The notes under the pieces were generated by a model. The model did not search any database. It was not told the DNA's origin and was given only the letters and a program-made list of their open reading frames with translations. From Hyparrhenia diplandra (taxonomy: Eukaryota; Streptophyta; Magnoliopsida; Poales; Poaceae), in assembly GCA_015847255.1 (NCBI GenBank), contig JADLZK010008248.1, positions 930,001 to 994,000 of the forward strand: DNA of 64,000 nucleotides, given 5' to 3'. Each line of letters starts with the position of its first letter. The first letter of the stretch is position 1. A program made the translations under genes and the position numbers. Positions 21,075 to 31,925 of the stretch are shown one piece after another.

Positions 21075-23359
21075 TCTTCTGAAGCGTATAGTGAAAAAGC
21101 TACAATTTTCACAATGCATGATCTGGTGCATGACTTGGCAATTTTACTCCTTGGTAAAAATTTTCGATGAGAGCAAATATGAAAATACTATGGGAAAAAG
21201 CAAGGAATACCAGTATGCGTTGCTCGGAGATTGCAGCACGCCACTGTGGTTGACAAGTGCAGGTAAGTTAATAGCACTGCGTTTTTCTTGACTGTCGTGG
21301 CACCAAACTACGTGGTGCTGCATTTGCACCTGCTACATCCCTGAGATTATTGGATTTAAGCGAGTGCTCCATTCACAAGTTGCCAGATTCCATTGGTGAA
21401 CTGAAGGAGTTAAGATATCTTAATGCTCCTGGGACCCGTGCTCTACAGTTTCCACAATGTATTACAAAGCTCTCCCATCTAATTTTCCTCAATCTTCATG
21501 GATCTGATATAGAGAAAATACCAGAGTCATTCGGAGAAATGAAAGATCTAATGCATCTCGATTTATCCAGCTGCAAAAGAATTAGGAAATTACCTAACTC
21601 ACTCATGAGTCTAGAAAAACTGGTGCATTTGGATTTGTCCAATTCCGATCTGATATTAGGTGAATCAGAATCTTTGTGGAGCCTCGGCCAACTGGAGCAT
21701 TTGAGTTTATTAGGGTGCGTGATCTACGGAGACCTGGCTAAAGCACTGTGCGGCCTCACCGAACTGCAATATTTGGATCTAAAGCAAGTCAGTTGTTGGG
21801 GAAACCTCTGCAGAGGGCTACAACAAGTCTTCATCAGGTTCAGTAAACTCAAGCACTTGGATATAAGTGGACTCCTGGACTACAGCGATTTTGGAGATGA
21901 AACTGAGAGATTCATTGCAGCCATCAGTAGCGTTTCCAGTCTAGAGTATCTTAATGTAGGTTGGAATCGTAGTCTGTATAATATACCAGAAACCATTGGG
22001 AACCTCAGGAACCTATGTACACTAGATATCTCGCATTGCGTCAACCTGGAGAGGCTGCCAGCTTCCATGTCTAGAATTGACAACATGAAGTTAGTACATG
22101 TAACTGGTTGCTACAGATTGGATAAGACCACTCTACCTCTGTACAAGAATGTAGCAATGTTGTTACCATATTTTGTGGTCCATGCAGCTTATGGTGAATC
22201 TAGCAGCAATCTATGCCAGCTTGAAAACGAAAATCCCACTGAATTGGAGATGAGTAGACTTGAAAATGTGAAGTCCGCAGGAGAGGCGCACAGAATAAAG
22301 CTGGTGGAAAAGGAAAGGATTGAAGAGCTAGGACTAGTATGGACTCAAGATGCAAAGAGATTCGTTACGGCAGATAAAGATATCTTGGAACAACTAGTGC
22401 CACCATGCACTGTAAGACAAATCAGACTGCAGGGTTATAATAGCGCCGGCTTTCCATCCTGGATGATGGACATTGCTACCTATGTTCCTCATCTTGTAGA
22501 TGTTACCCTGGAGGACATGCCCAATTGCAGCAGCCTACCACCACTTGGTCAGTTACCAAACCTCAGGTATCTGTCCATGGGACGAATGGACAGCATCAAG
22601 AAGATTGGCCTGGAACTGTATGGGGATAGGGGCTTCAAGAAAAGAGCGTTTCCTCGACTTAGGAGCTTTAAACTGCAGGAAATGAAATGCCTCGAGGAGT
22701 GGGACACGTCATACTCTTATCCCACTGCCCAGGATGGTTTGAAGAAGCTCGCGTTGCTCGACCTACAGGATTTGATGATAGCAGACTGCCCCATGCTGAG
22801 ATTCGAATCCTTGTCACCTCTAGTGGAGCAGCCGCCTTCTTCGGCGCCTCTAGGCAGGGTGATGACCATAATCCGTAGTGGCCAAGTCATACCATTGTCA
22901 TGGGAGTGCAGAGGCCAGTCTGACCATTTTCCCTCCTATGAAAAAACAAACAGCCTTTGGGTACAGAGCTGTGATGCGCCTCTGCATCAGTGGAGCTTGC
23001 TTCGCCACATCCCTTGCATCACCTGGCTTAATATTCGGGACTGCAGTGATCTCACTTGCAGCTCAACAGATTTTCTTCGTTGTCTTCCCTCCCTTAAGGG
23101 TCTATCTGTCACAGAATGCAAAAGCATTGTTGCACTGCCAGAGAGGCTGGGAGACCTCACCTCTCTCAAAGAACTTGAGATAAGTAATTGCGAAGGTATC
23201 AAGGCTCTGCCAGAGAGCATACAACAACTCACCCGCCTCCAATGCCTACAAATTTATGGCTGCCCTCAGCTAATTCGGTGGTGTAGATCTGAGGAGAATA
23301 AGATGAAGCTCGCTCACATTAAAAAAAGGTGCGTGCTCTCGGAATCGATCAATTTATAA
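21075..23359 (+). pseudogene. MHD and LRR exon of NLR copy 1, frameshifted
   Basis: Final NLR exon with the MHD switch motif (FTMHDLVHDLA) followed by leucine-rich repeats, the ligand- or effector-sensing and autoinhibitory part of the receptor. Two frame breaks lie close to the start: stops at 21168-21170 and 21289-21291 relative to copy 2. After them one frame runs open from about 21292 to the stop at 23359 (669 residues from its first Met), with repeats such as LRYLNAPGT, LMHLDLSSC and CEGIKALPESIQQL. A VENEN-type spacer and an RLENVKSAGEAHRIKL block follow, typical of RGA-like CNLs. Compared with copy 2 it lacks a C-terminal 68-residue LRR duplication. It is homologous to copy 2 across the whole exon. 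Confidence 0.88.
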
Positions 23360-23532
23360 TGTTCCTTATATACATTGCTAGTCTTGTTATCATCTTATTA
23401 TTGGTGTGGGGTCTATTTTCCGTTACATATCTTAGCTCTTTTCTATCTTGCAATAATGTATATAAATTTAAGACAGTATTCACTTCTTTTTTTCCTCGGT
23501 GCGATGACCAAGCTGTCCAACTTTATTTACAA
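23360..23532 (+). other. 3' flank of NLR copy 1
   Basis: Aligns with 43761 onward after copy 2 (shared CTAGTCTT.TTATCATCTTA). Probable 3' UTR and downstream DNA; no clear polyadenylation signal chosen. Confidence 0.4.
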
Positions 23533-23687
23533 CTCCCTCTCCATTCCAAATTACAAGCCATCATGGCATTTTATACATACACAGTAAAAAATTATGTGTG
23601 TATACATGAGTGTATATATAGATGTCTAGCAAAAATCTATGTATATAGAAAAAGAGAGAATGAATTGTAATTTGAAATAGAGTGAAT
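23533..23687. repeat. Degenerate Stowaway-like MITE, shared by both copies
   Basis: Starts CTCCCTCTCCATTCCAAATTAC and ends GTAATTTGAAATAGAGTGA, inverted versions of the same end. A shorter counterpart is at about 44088-44164 after copy 2, so this insertion predates the duplication. Confidence 0.5.
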
Positions 23688-23854
23688 AGTAACAGAAAAG
23701 ACATGATAGAATGACAGAATTATAAACAAGTGAAAACATTTGTTTTTGTTTCAAAATATATATATTGAATACTGAGGAATTCCTTTATTCTAGTTTATGA
23801 AGGTTAACTTATCAATCCATTTCAATACAACAGTAAGAAAATAAGTAGCTTTTA

Positions 23855-24299
23855 GGATGTGTTTGGCTCAATTTTTGGAAAGTGATTGAATAATGAGGTA
23901 TACCTTTTTTTTTTCTAATTTATGAAGACAAGAAGCGTTCAGGATGTGTTTTGGTTCAGTTTTTAGAAAGTGCTTCTGCTGCCAAAAAGTGGAATATCAA
24001 TTAAAACATGTAGAACTAGAAGCTGCTTTTCTAGATCAGTTGCTTTCATATAGTACACACAACATCTTCAACCCTGCTTTTGCTTTTTAGCTTTCTGCTT
24101 TTTCTAAATTGGTGGAGTCAGAAACGTCCTACAACTATTTCAAGGGAGATAATGAGAGGCCTAGCTTTCTATAATTGTTTTAACCAAATAGCTTACAACT
24201 TTTTTTTTTTATAGAACGTAGCTCACAATAGCTTTTTTCATAACTCATAGCTCATATCAGTTTATTGGCAGCTCACAACTGAACCAAAGCGAACCTTAA
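23855..24299. mobile_element. MITE-like insertion with empty site in copy 2
   Basis: About 445 bp with inverted ends: GGATGTGTTTGGCTCAATTTT on the left, and a right end whose complement reads GTTCGCTTTGGTTCAGTT. The left end is partly repeated at 23938. The copy 2 flank runs without it (AGCTTTTGCTTTAATAGTAAAATG near 44330). It was therefore gained in copy 1 after the duplication, or lost from copy 2. The superfamily is not resolved. Confidence 0.55.
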
Positions 24300-24363
24300 C
24301 ATTAATAGTAAAATGATTAATCTATTGTACAACCAAAAGAGCTTCGCTTATTTTGTTTCGATG

Positions 24364-24560
24364 ATTGGCTTTTCAGATATTGAAGGGCGGGCATGGTGCA
24401 AGTGGTAGAGTCTTACCGCCTGTGCCGGAAGGGTCCCGGTTCGAGTCATGGTCGCCTTGCATTGGACAGATGAGGGTAAGACTTGCACACCCTTCCCAGA
24501 CCCTGCACATAGCGGGAGCTCTCTGCACTGGGTACGCCCTTCATTGGCTTTTCAGATATT
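24364..24560 (+). mobile_element. Au-type tRNA SINE (24382-24542) with 18-bp target duplication
   Basis: 161-bp SINE with a pol III A box (TGGTGCAAGTGGTAGAGT) and B box (GGTTCGAGTC). It has the grass Au-type 3' end GGAGCTCTCTGCACTGGGTA then CGCCCTT, and is flanked by exact 18-bp duplications ATTGGCTTTTCAGATATT at 24364-24381 and 24543-24560. The matching place after copy 2 (about 44418) is empty. It is not a functional tRNA gene. Confidence 0.9.
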
Positions 24561-24726
24561 ATGTTAGTGCGGTAAGGAACTGGAGTAGACAAAACTAGTA
24601 TTTAGTACAGCACTCATTTTACAAGATTTTGCTGCACCTTACTGGTTGTAAATAGTACTTACATAGCGTTTCACAGTTCCACTAATTCTGTCTATAGCAC
24701 AGAGTATTAGTATGAACTCCGCCTTT
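24561..24726 (+). other. 3' flank of copy 1, aligns with copy 2
   Basis: Shares TTTTGCTGCAC.TTACTGGTTG and the following 80 bp with 44565-44800, except that copy 2 has a Stowaway MITE here. No gene is seen. Confidence 0.4.
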
Positions 24727-25192
24727 TAGATTTATCAAATTCCATGTATTTGGCCTATGGAGGCAGTTTAGTAACCGGCAGTTTCCTGGGCTGGATCAGT
24801 AACATCACCAATAATCTAGAGCATCTTGATTTGTCTCTTAATGATGAAATTCACACTGTACCTGATGCGTTTGGTGAACACAAGAAGCTGCATACACTAG
24901 ACCTCTGTCGCCGCCCAAAAGCATATGTGAAATTGACAGTCTGAGGTTACCTCATTTCAGGAGCAGCTCAGTCCTATTACCACACTTGGTTCTGCTCAAA
25001 TATGAGGATCCATCTGCCTTGGAGATCAGCAGGCTTGAAAATGTGAACTCCCTTGAGGAGACGAAAACAACTGAACTGGCGGAGAAACGAATGATTTGTG
25101 ACCCGAAATATGAGTGGACTAGAGATGCAAAGAGATTTATAGAGGACATAGGAGTGCTGACAGAACTAGTGCCCCCAAGCGCTTTAGAGTAA
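24727..25192 (+). pseudogene. Third, decayed NLR LRR fragment
   Basis: Pieces of an LRR exon of the same family: LEHLDLSLNDEIHTVPDAF at about 24815-24870, then, in another frame, ALEISRLENVNSLEETKTTEL at about 25016 (given here in part) and TRDAKRFIEDIG..TELVPPSALE to 25192. These match the spacer block ENVKSAGEAHR...TQDAKRF...LEQLVPPC of copy 1. Most repeats between the two pieces are missing. It is a deleted remnant of another paralogue lying directly after copy 1. Confidence 0.75.
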
Positions 25193-25559
25193 AAAAAAAA
25201 AAAAACTTTAGAGCATCTCCAAGAGATTTTGTAAAATGAATCTCTAAAAACAAGATTTAAAGGATTTCTAAAATAGATAACTCTTAAAAACCTAGGGCCA
25301 CAACAGCCCCTCTAAAATAGATATCTCTTCTATTTTTTATTTTTTCACTCGAGATGGCGTCCATCACATATTTGCGTTCTTGCCCATCATGGTCATCGAG
25401 ACATGCAGGGCAGCCGCCGATAGGCAAAATCAAAGCAGAAAAGGCAGAGATTGCGAGCAATTCTAGATTTGCACAAAGTTTTTAAGCAAAGAAGAGCAAG
25501 TATAATGCGAGGAACTTGGAGCTGCTGCTGCGGCCGCCGTGGTCGTTTGGTTTCTTGAG
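25193..25559. repeat. A-run and MITE-like fragment
   Basis: A run of A at 25193-25204 is followed by GAGCATCTCCAAGAG at about 25211, a terminal word of common grass MITEs, and by an internal part rich in AAAATAGAT. The other end is not identified. The rest (25350-25551) is unique-looking sequence with no gene. Confidence 0.35.
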
Positions 25560-25734
25560 GGCGTATGCTATGGAAAACAGGCTCCTATGGAAACTATGGA
25601 AATTCAACTCATGACCGCAGGATTCTAATCTGGTGGCTACGGGTAAAGTTTGGTTAGTTTAGCACTTAAACCCTCCCACCTCTCCATAGTTTCCGTAGGA
25701 ATATGGTTTCTATAGCATACGCTCCCTTCTTGAG
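25552..25734. mobile_element. MITE (25560-25726) with 8-bp target duplication
   Basis: 167 bp with long inverted ends (GCGTATGCTAT.GAAA..., about 45 bp with mismatches) flanked by TTCTTGAG at 25552-25559 and 25727-25734. An 8-bp duplication suggests the hAT superfamily; a 9-bp reading with one mismatch would suggest Mutator. Confidence 0.7.
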
Positions 25735-26215
25735 GCACACATGACTCGGGATTTTAGAACTCCATATAGCGATGCTGTTGGAACGAAAATTTTCTTCCAG
25801 AAACTCCATATATCGGATATTACGCAAAAACTTAACAATTCCTTCCGTTGTTCGTGGTTCAAAGGCCTACAATTTTCCAAATGGGTCCATTCGCGTGGGC
25901 TTCGAACTTCGTTTTTTTTGGGTCCATTCGCTGATTAAGCCCACTAGTCCATCAACCCGTGCTCGCACGGGCTAGAATTTTATAAGAGATATAATAATTA
26001 GTTTATTGTTAATGGATATGGATGCTTAAAAGTACTTGATTAAATTATATTTTTTGTTAAGCACACCATACTCCTCCTAACGCGTCTCCTGATGCCTCTG
26101 AAAAATAATTATTTTCATTGATTTAATTTGCCTAAGGGCATTATGGTGTGCGTGTGACCGATATAAACCCTATAAAAAAATATATATCTTACTATATTAC
26201 TTGAATCAACTATAG

Positions 26216-26365
26216 TACTCTCTCCGTTTCAAATTGTAGTTCACTTTGGCTTTTTAGGTACATTGATTTTGCTATGCACCTAGTTATACACTATGTCTAG
26301 ATACCTAGTAAAAGAAATCGATCTAGAAAAGCTAAAGTGAATTACAATTTGGAACGGAGGGAGTA
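26216..26365. mobile_element. Stowaway MITE (26218-26363)
   Basis: 146 bp, ends CTCTCTCCGTTTCAAATTG and CAATTTGGAACGGAGGGAG, with TA target duplications at 26216-26217 and 26364-26365. Same family and length as the MITE at 44608-44753. Confidence 0.85.
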
Positions 26366-27639
26366 GTTAAAGTATCAGTGTTTCTAATATTTGAATGTGT
26401 CAATGGATATTAGATTATTCCTTGACAACTTACTTTTAATATTTATATGTTGATTTGGGAATTAATTTTTGTATTATTAGCTATTTTTACGATGGCTGAC
26501 GTGGGTAATTTAGATACAAAATAAGTGGGATAATTTATATTTTACTTCATAATTGTGTATATCGGTATTTTGAATGCAAACTTATGAGTTACTTTGTAGT
26601 ATCTTTCCTAATGCCACAGGTGGATAATTATACAAAAAATATTCGACAGTTATTTTAAATTATCTTTTATAATGACAAAGGTTATAGTTGATATGCAAAG
26701 TTAGGGAGTTGTTATGAATTACTTTTCATAATGGAGGAAGTGGGTAATTTTGATGAAAGCTGAGTTGATTAATTTTAAATTATTTTGAATGACAAAGCTA
26801 GGTGGGTAGTTTAGAAGCAAAATAGAGAGTTACTTTATGTGTTCTTCATAATGGTAGGTGTGGGAATTTTTTTAAAGCAAATAGATACCATGTTTATTAT
26901 TAACGATGATGATGGACTCTGAATGAAAGGCTACATGTTTCTAATTATGGTGAGAATTGTATTATTTCTCGTTTTCTAATTCGTCCCATGAGAATTAACA
27001 TGGAGGCTCCATTAACTTTTGGTCAATGCAAATATTTTATATGGTGATATACTACTTTCTATAAATTTCACTTGGTTTACATTAGTTCATATACTAATAA
27101 ATACTTTAGTGACATGTTTATGGATTGTACATGGATTTCATTAAATAACTTACCGGTAATACAATTTAAATGTGATTTCCTAATTTTTTTTTAAAAAACT
27201 CTACTACATGCTAACAAAATGTAGATTAGCCTTCTTTGCTCTTCCTTCTGGTGCAACTCTTTTCAAAAACGTCTTTTCTTATAGGTCATCTCGTATTATC
27301 ATCAATTTCCCTCCTTCAATCTACTAATTAATAATAAACATGGGTTGATTTATGTATAAACATGGGACATACTTATATTTGCTATGTGTATGACTAAAAT
27401 TGCAAAGTAGAGATTGGCACACATGCATGGCAGTATAAGTAAGCAAGAGTAGCATACCCTTAGCTCAGCAATGACACGCCAACAGTGTAGACAGAGATGT
27501 CACCGTAAGGTTGCGCCAGAGCACATCATGTCTGTACCTGCATCCATGCTTTGACAAAGGGCGATCGGTTTAGCTATGGATGTCCAACACCATCTCGTTC
27601 ACAGCATAATCCGGCTTGCCATGTCTTCTATTCCGGTCA

Positions 27640-28165
27640 CTACTTTATATATGAAACCTGCTGTACGCCCAAGATGAGATAGAAAGATTGATTAGGCAAT
27701 CAAAACAACAACAACTACTCCATAGATTGAGAAGATAAAAATACAAATACATTGTTCCTCCCATCCTCTCTCTCTCTCATGGAGTAAACCCCACCGAGAT
27801 TCAAACAGAAAAAAAGGTGGATTGACCGTTCCATCGATCGTGCATGGGAAGCTTCCCTCCTGAGTCACGTCGTCCCGCAACTCCAACTCTTTGCAGGCCC
27901 AACCACAACATAATCTGGCTTGTACGTCCAAGATGAGATAGAAAGATTGATTAGGCAATTGAAAGAACAACTACTACTGTCGTCAAAAAAAAAAAAAAAC
28001 TACTACTCCATAGAGCTTACCTATGCTATGGATCCAATCACAACATAATCTGGCTTGTACGTCCAAGATGAGATAGAAAGATTAATTAGGCACTAGAAAG
28101 AACAACTACTACTGTTGTAAAAAAAAACTACTACTCCATAGAGCTTACCTATGCTATGGATCAAA
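27640..28165 (+). repeat. Tandem repeats inside Helitron A
   Basis: A unit of about 125-130 bp with AACATAATCTGGCTTGTACG and CAAGATGAGATAGAAAGATT occurs at about 27905-28030 and 28038-28160. A partial, more diverged copy lies at about 27655-27725. No gene is seen. Confidence 0.7.
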
Positions 28166-28397
28166 GGGGTGTCGTAGGATTGGAAGATTGATCCTAATTG
28201 ATTGACTGAAGCTAGGTGATTATGGCCAGCGGCTGCGACAGAAGGGCCTGGCTACCGGCCGGATGGCAATCGGAAAACATATAATTTATGTTTTGTTTCT
28301 CAACGTGGTTCTCGTAATGGCAGGTGGGTAATTTGTAGAAAATCTTAATAGATCTAAAGGCTACTCAAATTAACGTGGATATGCTTTTCATAATGGC

Positions 28398-28764
28398 AGG
28401 TGGGTAATTTTGTAGAAAATTAAGTGGACATCCAATGGCTGTTAAAATAACTATGATTTAATTGATGGCTAGATCTTTCTAATTATTGTGAGAATTTCTT
28501 TGATTTATCTTTTTTTCTAGCACGTCTTGTGAGAATTAACGTGGAGCCTCCGTTGGAGCCTCAATTAGTAATAAGTATAAGAGGTGGGTAATTTTGTAGA
28601 AAATTAAGTGGACATCCAATGGCTGTTAAAATAACTACGATTTAATTGATGGCTAGATCTTTCTAATTATTGTGAGAATTTCTTTGATTTATCTTTTTTT
28701 CTAGCACGTCTTGTGAGAATTAACGTGGAGCCTCCGTTGGAGCCTCTAATTAGTAATAGTAAGA
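28398..28764 (-). repeat. Duplicated 5' terminus of Helitron A
   Basis: Two copies, 184 bp apart (starting at 28398 and 28582 on the + strand), of the block AGGTGGGTAATTTTGTAGAA to GGAGCCTC..AATTAGTAATA. The outer copy supplies the working-looking TC end. Confidence 0.8.
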
Positions 28765-29640
28765 TAGCCGGTCAAAACGCGCCGCTCACGCCCGCCACAC
28801 CGACGCCTCCCAGGTTTTCGCTGAAATGTTGACGTGTGCCGCTTCCTTCTGTTACAAACACACACAGTTCCTACATTACACTTCATCCTATTTGCTTATA
28901 AACTTCACTTAGAGATCCCTAAAGCAGCAACTTGTAAATTTTAGTCGCAAGTAGGTACTGTTGGCGGACAAGCAAGTCCTCATCGGCCACGCCTCAATGA
29001 AAGCATTTGTTTGCTGGCCTCTGAATACGAGCGCGCGCGGCACCATATCAAGCCCGGCCAGCGGCCACACAGCCCGTGGTTGATGGCTCGCGCCAGTTGC
29101 GCACGCCCCCGCGACGAACATCGGCATGCAGGACGGCTGGAACACGAGACAAAAACACACTGGGCCACCCGATAAGATTCCTGCTACTGCTCGCTAGCGT
29201 ATTCCGCCCATGTCCATGCCGTCCAGAAGACGACGAGGTCGTTCCGATCGTCGATGTCGATGGCGCCAATTAAGGCGATGGCCGGCCGATCAATGATCCG
29301 ATCCAATATACATAATGCAAATTGCACAGCCAGCTCGCTCTCGCATTTGTCTCGCGTGAAACTAGCTAGTACCTCTACTGATGACTGATTTACAGCATCA
29401 AGATTTTGTCACTGTATATATACACACACATATGGAACGACCAAGAAGACGACATGCATGACAAATGTGTAAACTGAGTTTGTCTCGTTCGGTTGCGTTC
29501 CCTGTGGTGAAATTTGCATATACAATGGGGTCGTATTTTTCTAGATTTATTTATTTTATTATAGAACTGCAAGCAGCTACAGCCGCATGGGCTTAAAGCC
29601 AGAGAACAAGCCTTGTCAATCTCAATGTGCCATCTCATTC
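28765..29640. other. Spacer upstream of NLR copy 2
   Basis: Mixed-composition DNA, GC-rich at 28960-29270. Open frames there are short, and I recognise no family. TATATATACACACACATATG at 29414 is a simple TA/CA run. It could contain part of the promoter of copy 2. Confidence 0.35.
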
Positions 29641-29649
29641 TCATTCTCT

Positions 29650-29815
29650 TATAACACGTCTGGCAAGACTGCTGCGGCTAGTGGTCTCTAGTTCACCTCT
29701 CGACCCCCTTCCAGAGCAGAGAGCACACACAGCCATACCACACAGGAGCCAGGGCAAGCAAGGAGCAAGCGGCAGGAGGCGACCCGATTGATCATTTTTC
29801 CAGCTATACGGACCG
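29650..29815 (+). promoter_or_regulatory. Candidate promoter and 5' UTR exon of copy 2
   Basis: CTTATAAC at about 29650 could serve as a TATA box. A purine-rich leader with no long frame follows, ending GACCG before GTAGGTAATA (donor at 29816). A matching acceptor, TACAG, lies at 31916, ten bases before the kinase ATG at 31926. This gives a two-part 5' UTR with a 2.1-kb intron that now contains a CACTA element. It is inferred from splice-site and spacing logic only. Confidence 0.35.
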
Positions 29816-29979
29816 GTAGGTAATATGTGCTTCCCTTAGCAGCAGCTTATAGTTATAGCCACGTCAGTAATGCTTAATTTGTGTCTACTCCTCTCCTCGC
29901 TTGACCGTTCGTTAACCGAGGCCAACTTGGAGCAATATCATTTCATCGTGGTCCATTTTTCATATCAGATTCTGTTGGG

Positions 29980-31096
29980 ACGCACTAGTACTGATTTGAT
30001 TTTGCGAGCACTGGCACAATCTTTTCCGTGGCGGGCACCTTAACACGCTCGCCACGCAAAATAGCGTATTTTGCGTGGCGGGCGGTGCCCGCCAAAAAAG
30101 GCCATTTTGCGTGGCGGGCATCCTAAAAGGCCCGCCACGGAAATGGAGAGGCCCAACAGCCCAAAACAAGGCCCGATTTTTTGTCGACATATAAATACTT
30201 AGAGTTAGGGTTTGGCACTCGAGAAAGCATTCCCACCCATCCTCCCTCTCTCTCCGGTCCCCTCTCTCACCCTCTCGCCTCCCTCACTCCCTCTCTCTCT
30301 CCAAGCCGGTGTGGAGAGCGCCACCCCTCTGCCGACGGCGGCAGCAGGCCCCTCCCTTCTTCCTCGCGACGGTTAACCGCGCCCTCCCTCTTCCTCGCGC
30401 GACGGCGGGAGCCCGGCGCCGGCACGCGCCTCGCCGCCCCCTTCCTCCACGGGCGGCCGGCGCGTCCCGCCCGCTCGTGAGCCCGGTCCGCCCCCTTTCT
30501 TCTCCGGCGGCCGGCGGGCGCGGGGCGGCCGGATCCGCGGTGGATGCGGCCCCTTCACCAGATCCGGCGGTGGATGCGGCCCCTTCACCGTGATCCGGCG
30601 ACGGCGCGGCTCCTTCACCGGCGGGCGGCGTTGCGGCTCCTTCACCGGGCGCGTGGCGGCATTGGAACCGGTCCTCTTCACCGGGCGGCGGTCCTCTTCA
30701 CCAGGGCGGCGGAGGTGACGAGGAGGCGGCAGGCGGCGGATCCACGCGGCGGAGCCGACGAGGAGGCGGCAGCGCTGGGCGGATCCAAGCGCGGAGGAGG
30801 CGGCGGCGCGGCGGATCCACTAGGCGGATCCTAACCCTAGATGGGCTTGGCGGGCCCATGGATGGGCTCGGCGGGCCTATCTGGGTTTCTGCTTTTTTTT
30901 TATTTTTTCAAAATCTTTCTTTGTGGCGGGCACATGTAACTCGCCCGCCACGCAAGCTTGATTAACCGTGGCGGGCACTCTGCCCGCGACGGTAAAAAAA
31001 TTATTTTCCGTGACCTTTCTCGGGTGACGGGCACACTTGCCCGCCACCCAAAATATATTTCGTCCGTCACGCAAAAGTGTTTAGGTACTAGTGACG
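29980..31096. mobile_element. Non-autonomous CACTA element (29983-31093)
   Basis: 1,111 bp, ends CACTAGTAC and GTACTAGTG, flanked by the 3-bp duplication ACG (29980-29982 and 31094-31096). Subterminal repeats of GTGGCGGGC/GCCCGCCAC lie at both ends, as expected for transposase binding. No transposase is encoded. The GC-rich middle (30190-30840) starts with ATATAAATA (30189-30197) and a CT-rich leader, and could be captured host DNA. Short repeats of the type GGCTCCTTCACCGG occupy 30541-30700. Confidence 0.85.
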
Positions 31097-31282
31097 GCAC
31101 AAGCTAGAAAGCCTTCTCAAAGCTAAAGTTGTGCCCGCGACGGTAAAAAAAATTATTTTCCGTGACCTTTTTCTTGGGTGACGGGCACACTTGCCCGCCA
31201 CCCAAAATATATTTCGTCCGTCACGCAAAAGTGTTTAGGTACTAGTGACGGCACAAGCTAGAAAGCCTTCTCAAAGCTAAAG
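30979..31282 (+). repeat. Tandem duplication of CACTA 3' end plus host flank
   Basis: A block of about 150 bp, from TGCCCGCGACGGTAAAAAAA to CTTCTCAAAGCTAAAGT, is present twice in tandem (from 30979 and from about 31129). It contains the CACTA right end, its ACG flank and about 35 bp of host sequence. Confidence 0.85.
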
Positions 31283-31479
31283 TGTTTCTCATACTTCTTG
31301 GACTATATGTTACTCTCCAATTATTAGTTTTTCCCCTAAATATTCGGGAATTTAACTACCTCCGGAATTTCAATTGGCTAGCATGTGAGTACAAAAGACC
31401 AGAGGAGGCAATAATCCCTTGAGGTAGCAGATCCTCGCCCTTGGCTAGCTCGCTCTATTATGTCCGATGCGTTACATAT

Positions 31480-31621
31480 CTACTCCATCCGTTCCAAACT
31501 ATAGTTCATTTAGTTTTTCCAAATACATTGATTTTGCTATGCTCTAGTTATACACTATGTCTATCTAGATACATAGTAAAAAAATGCACGTAGAAGAGCT
31601 AAAATGACTTATATAATCTAC
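31480..31621. repeat. Degenerate Stowaway-like MITE
   Basis: CTCCATCCGTTCCAAACTATAG with the internal words TACATTGATTTTGCTATG and TATACACTATGTCTA shared with the MITE at 26218. The right end is eroded. Confidence 0.55.
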
Positions 31622-31707
31622 AGCCTCTGCTACGATCCCCTCGATCGGGCGCAGCAGTTCATCGCAATCTATCAGTGCTTGTGCGTCTGGAGTTTTTCTG
31701 CCCATTG

Positions 31708-31715
31708 ACTTTGCT

Positions 31716-31747
<32 letters not shown>

Positions 31748-31760
31748 TTCTTTCTTTCAT
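31708..31760. repeat. (CTTT)n microsatellite
   Basis: About 12 tandem CTTT units with one interruption, in the presumed 5' intron of copy 2. Confidence 0.9.
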
Positions 31761-31925
31761 CCTATAATATGTGATTCAGAAGTATATAAGGTGGTATTTT
31801 TGTACTAGCACAAATCATCTTTTGCTCTTTTTTCTATGTATGCAAAACATAGCAGTCTGTCAATATAATCTTCTCACCAAGAGGTCTTGACTTATCTGTA
31901 CTAGCAGAAAGTACAGGGCATAACT

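Larger units (their letters stand above)
25944..28764 (-). mobile_element. Helitron A, non-autonomous
   Basis: The minus strand begins TCTTACTATTACTAATT at 28764 and ends at 25944 with a hairpin CCCGTGCGAGCACGGG followed about 10 nt later by CTAG. Both ends sit in the A/T context of Helitron insertion (host A at 28765, host T at 25943, minus strand). No Rep/helicase frame is seen. The interior is AT-rich with repeated GGTGGGTAATTT words, a 184-bp tandem duplication of the 5' end, other tandem repeats and a nested Stowaway MITE. The same ends occur in two more elements at 46140-53699. Confidence 0.8.

Noticed and set aside
24395..24450. A tRNA gene
   Set aside because: The A and B boxes belong to a 161-bp SINE with an 18-bp target duplication; no tRNA cloverleaf end or acceptor stem was found.
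28909..29273. A possible gene in GC-rich DNA upstream of copy 2
   Set aside because: Frames of 62-83 codons on both strands with no motif I recognise and no splice logic; kept only as spacer.
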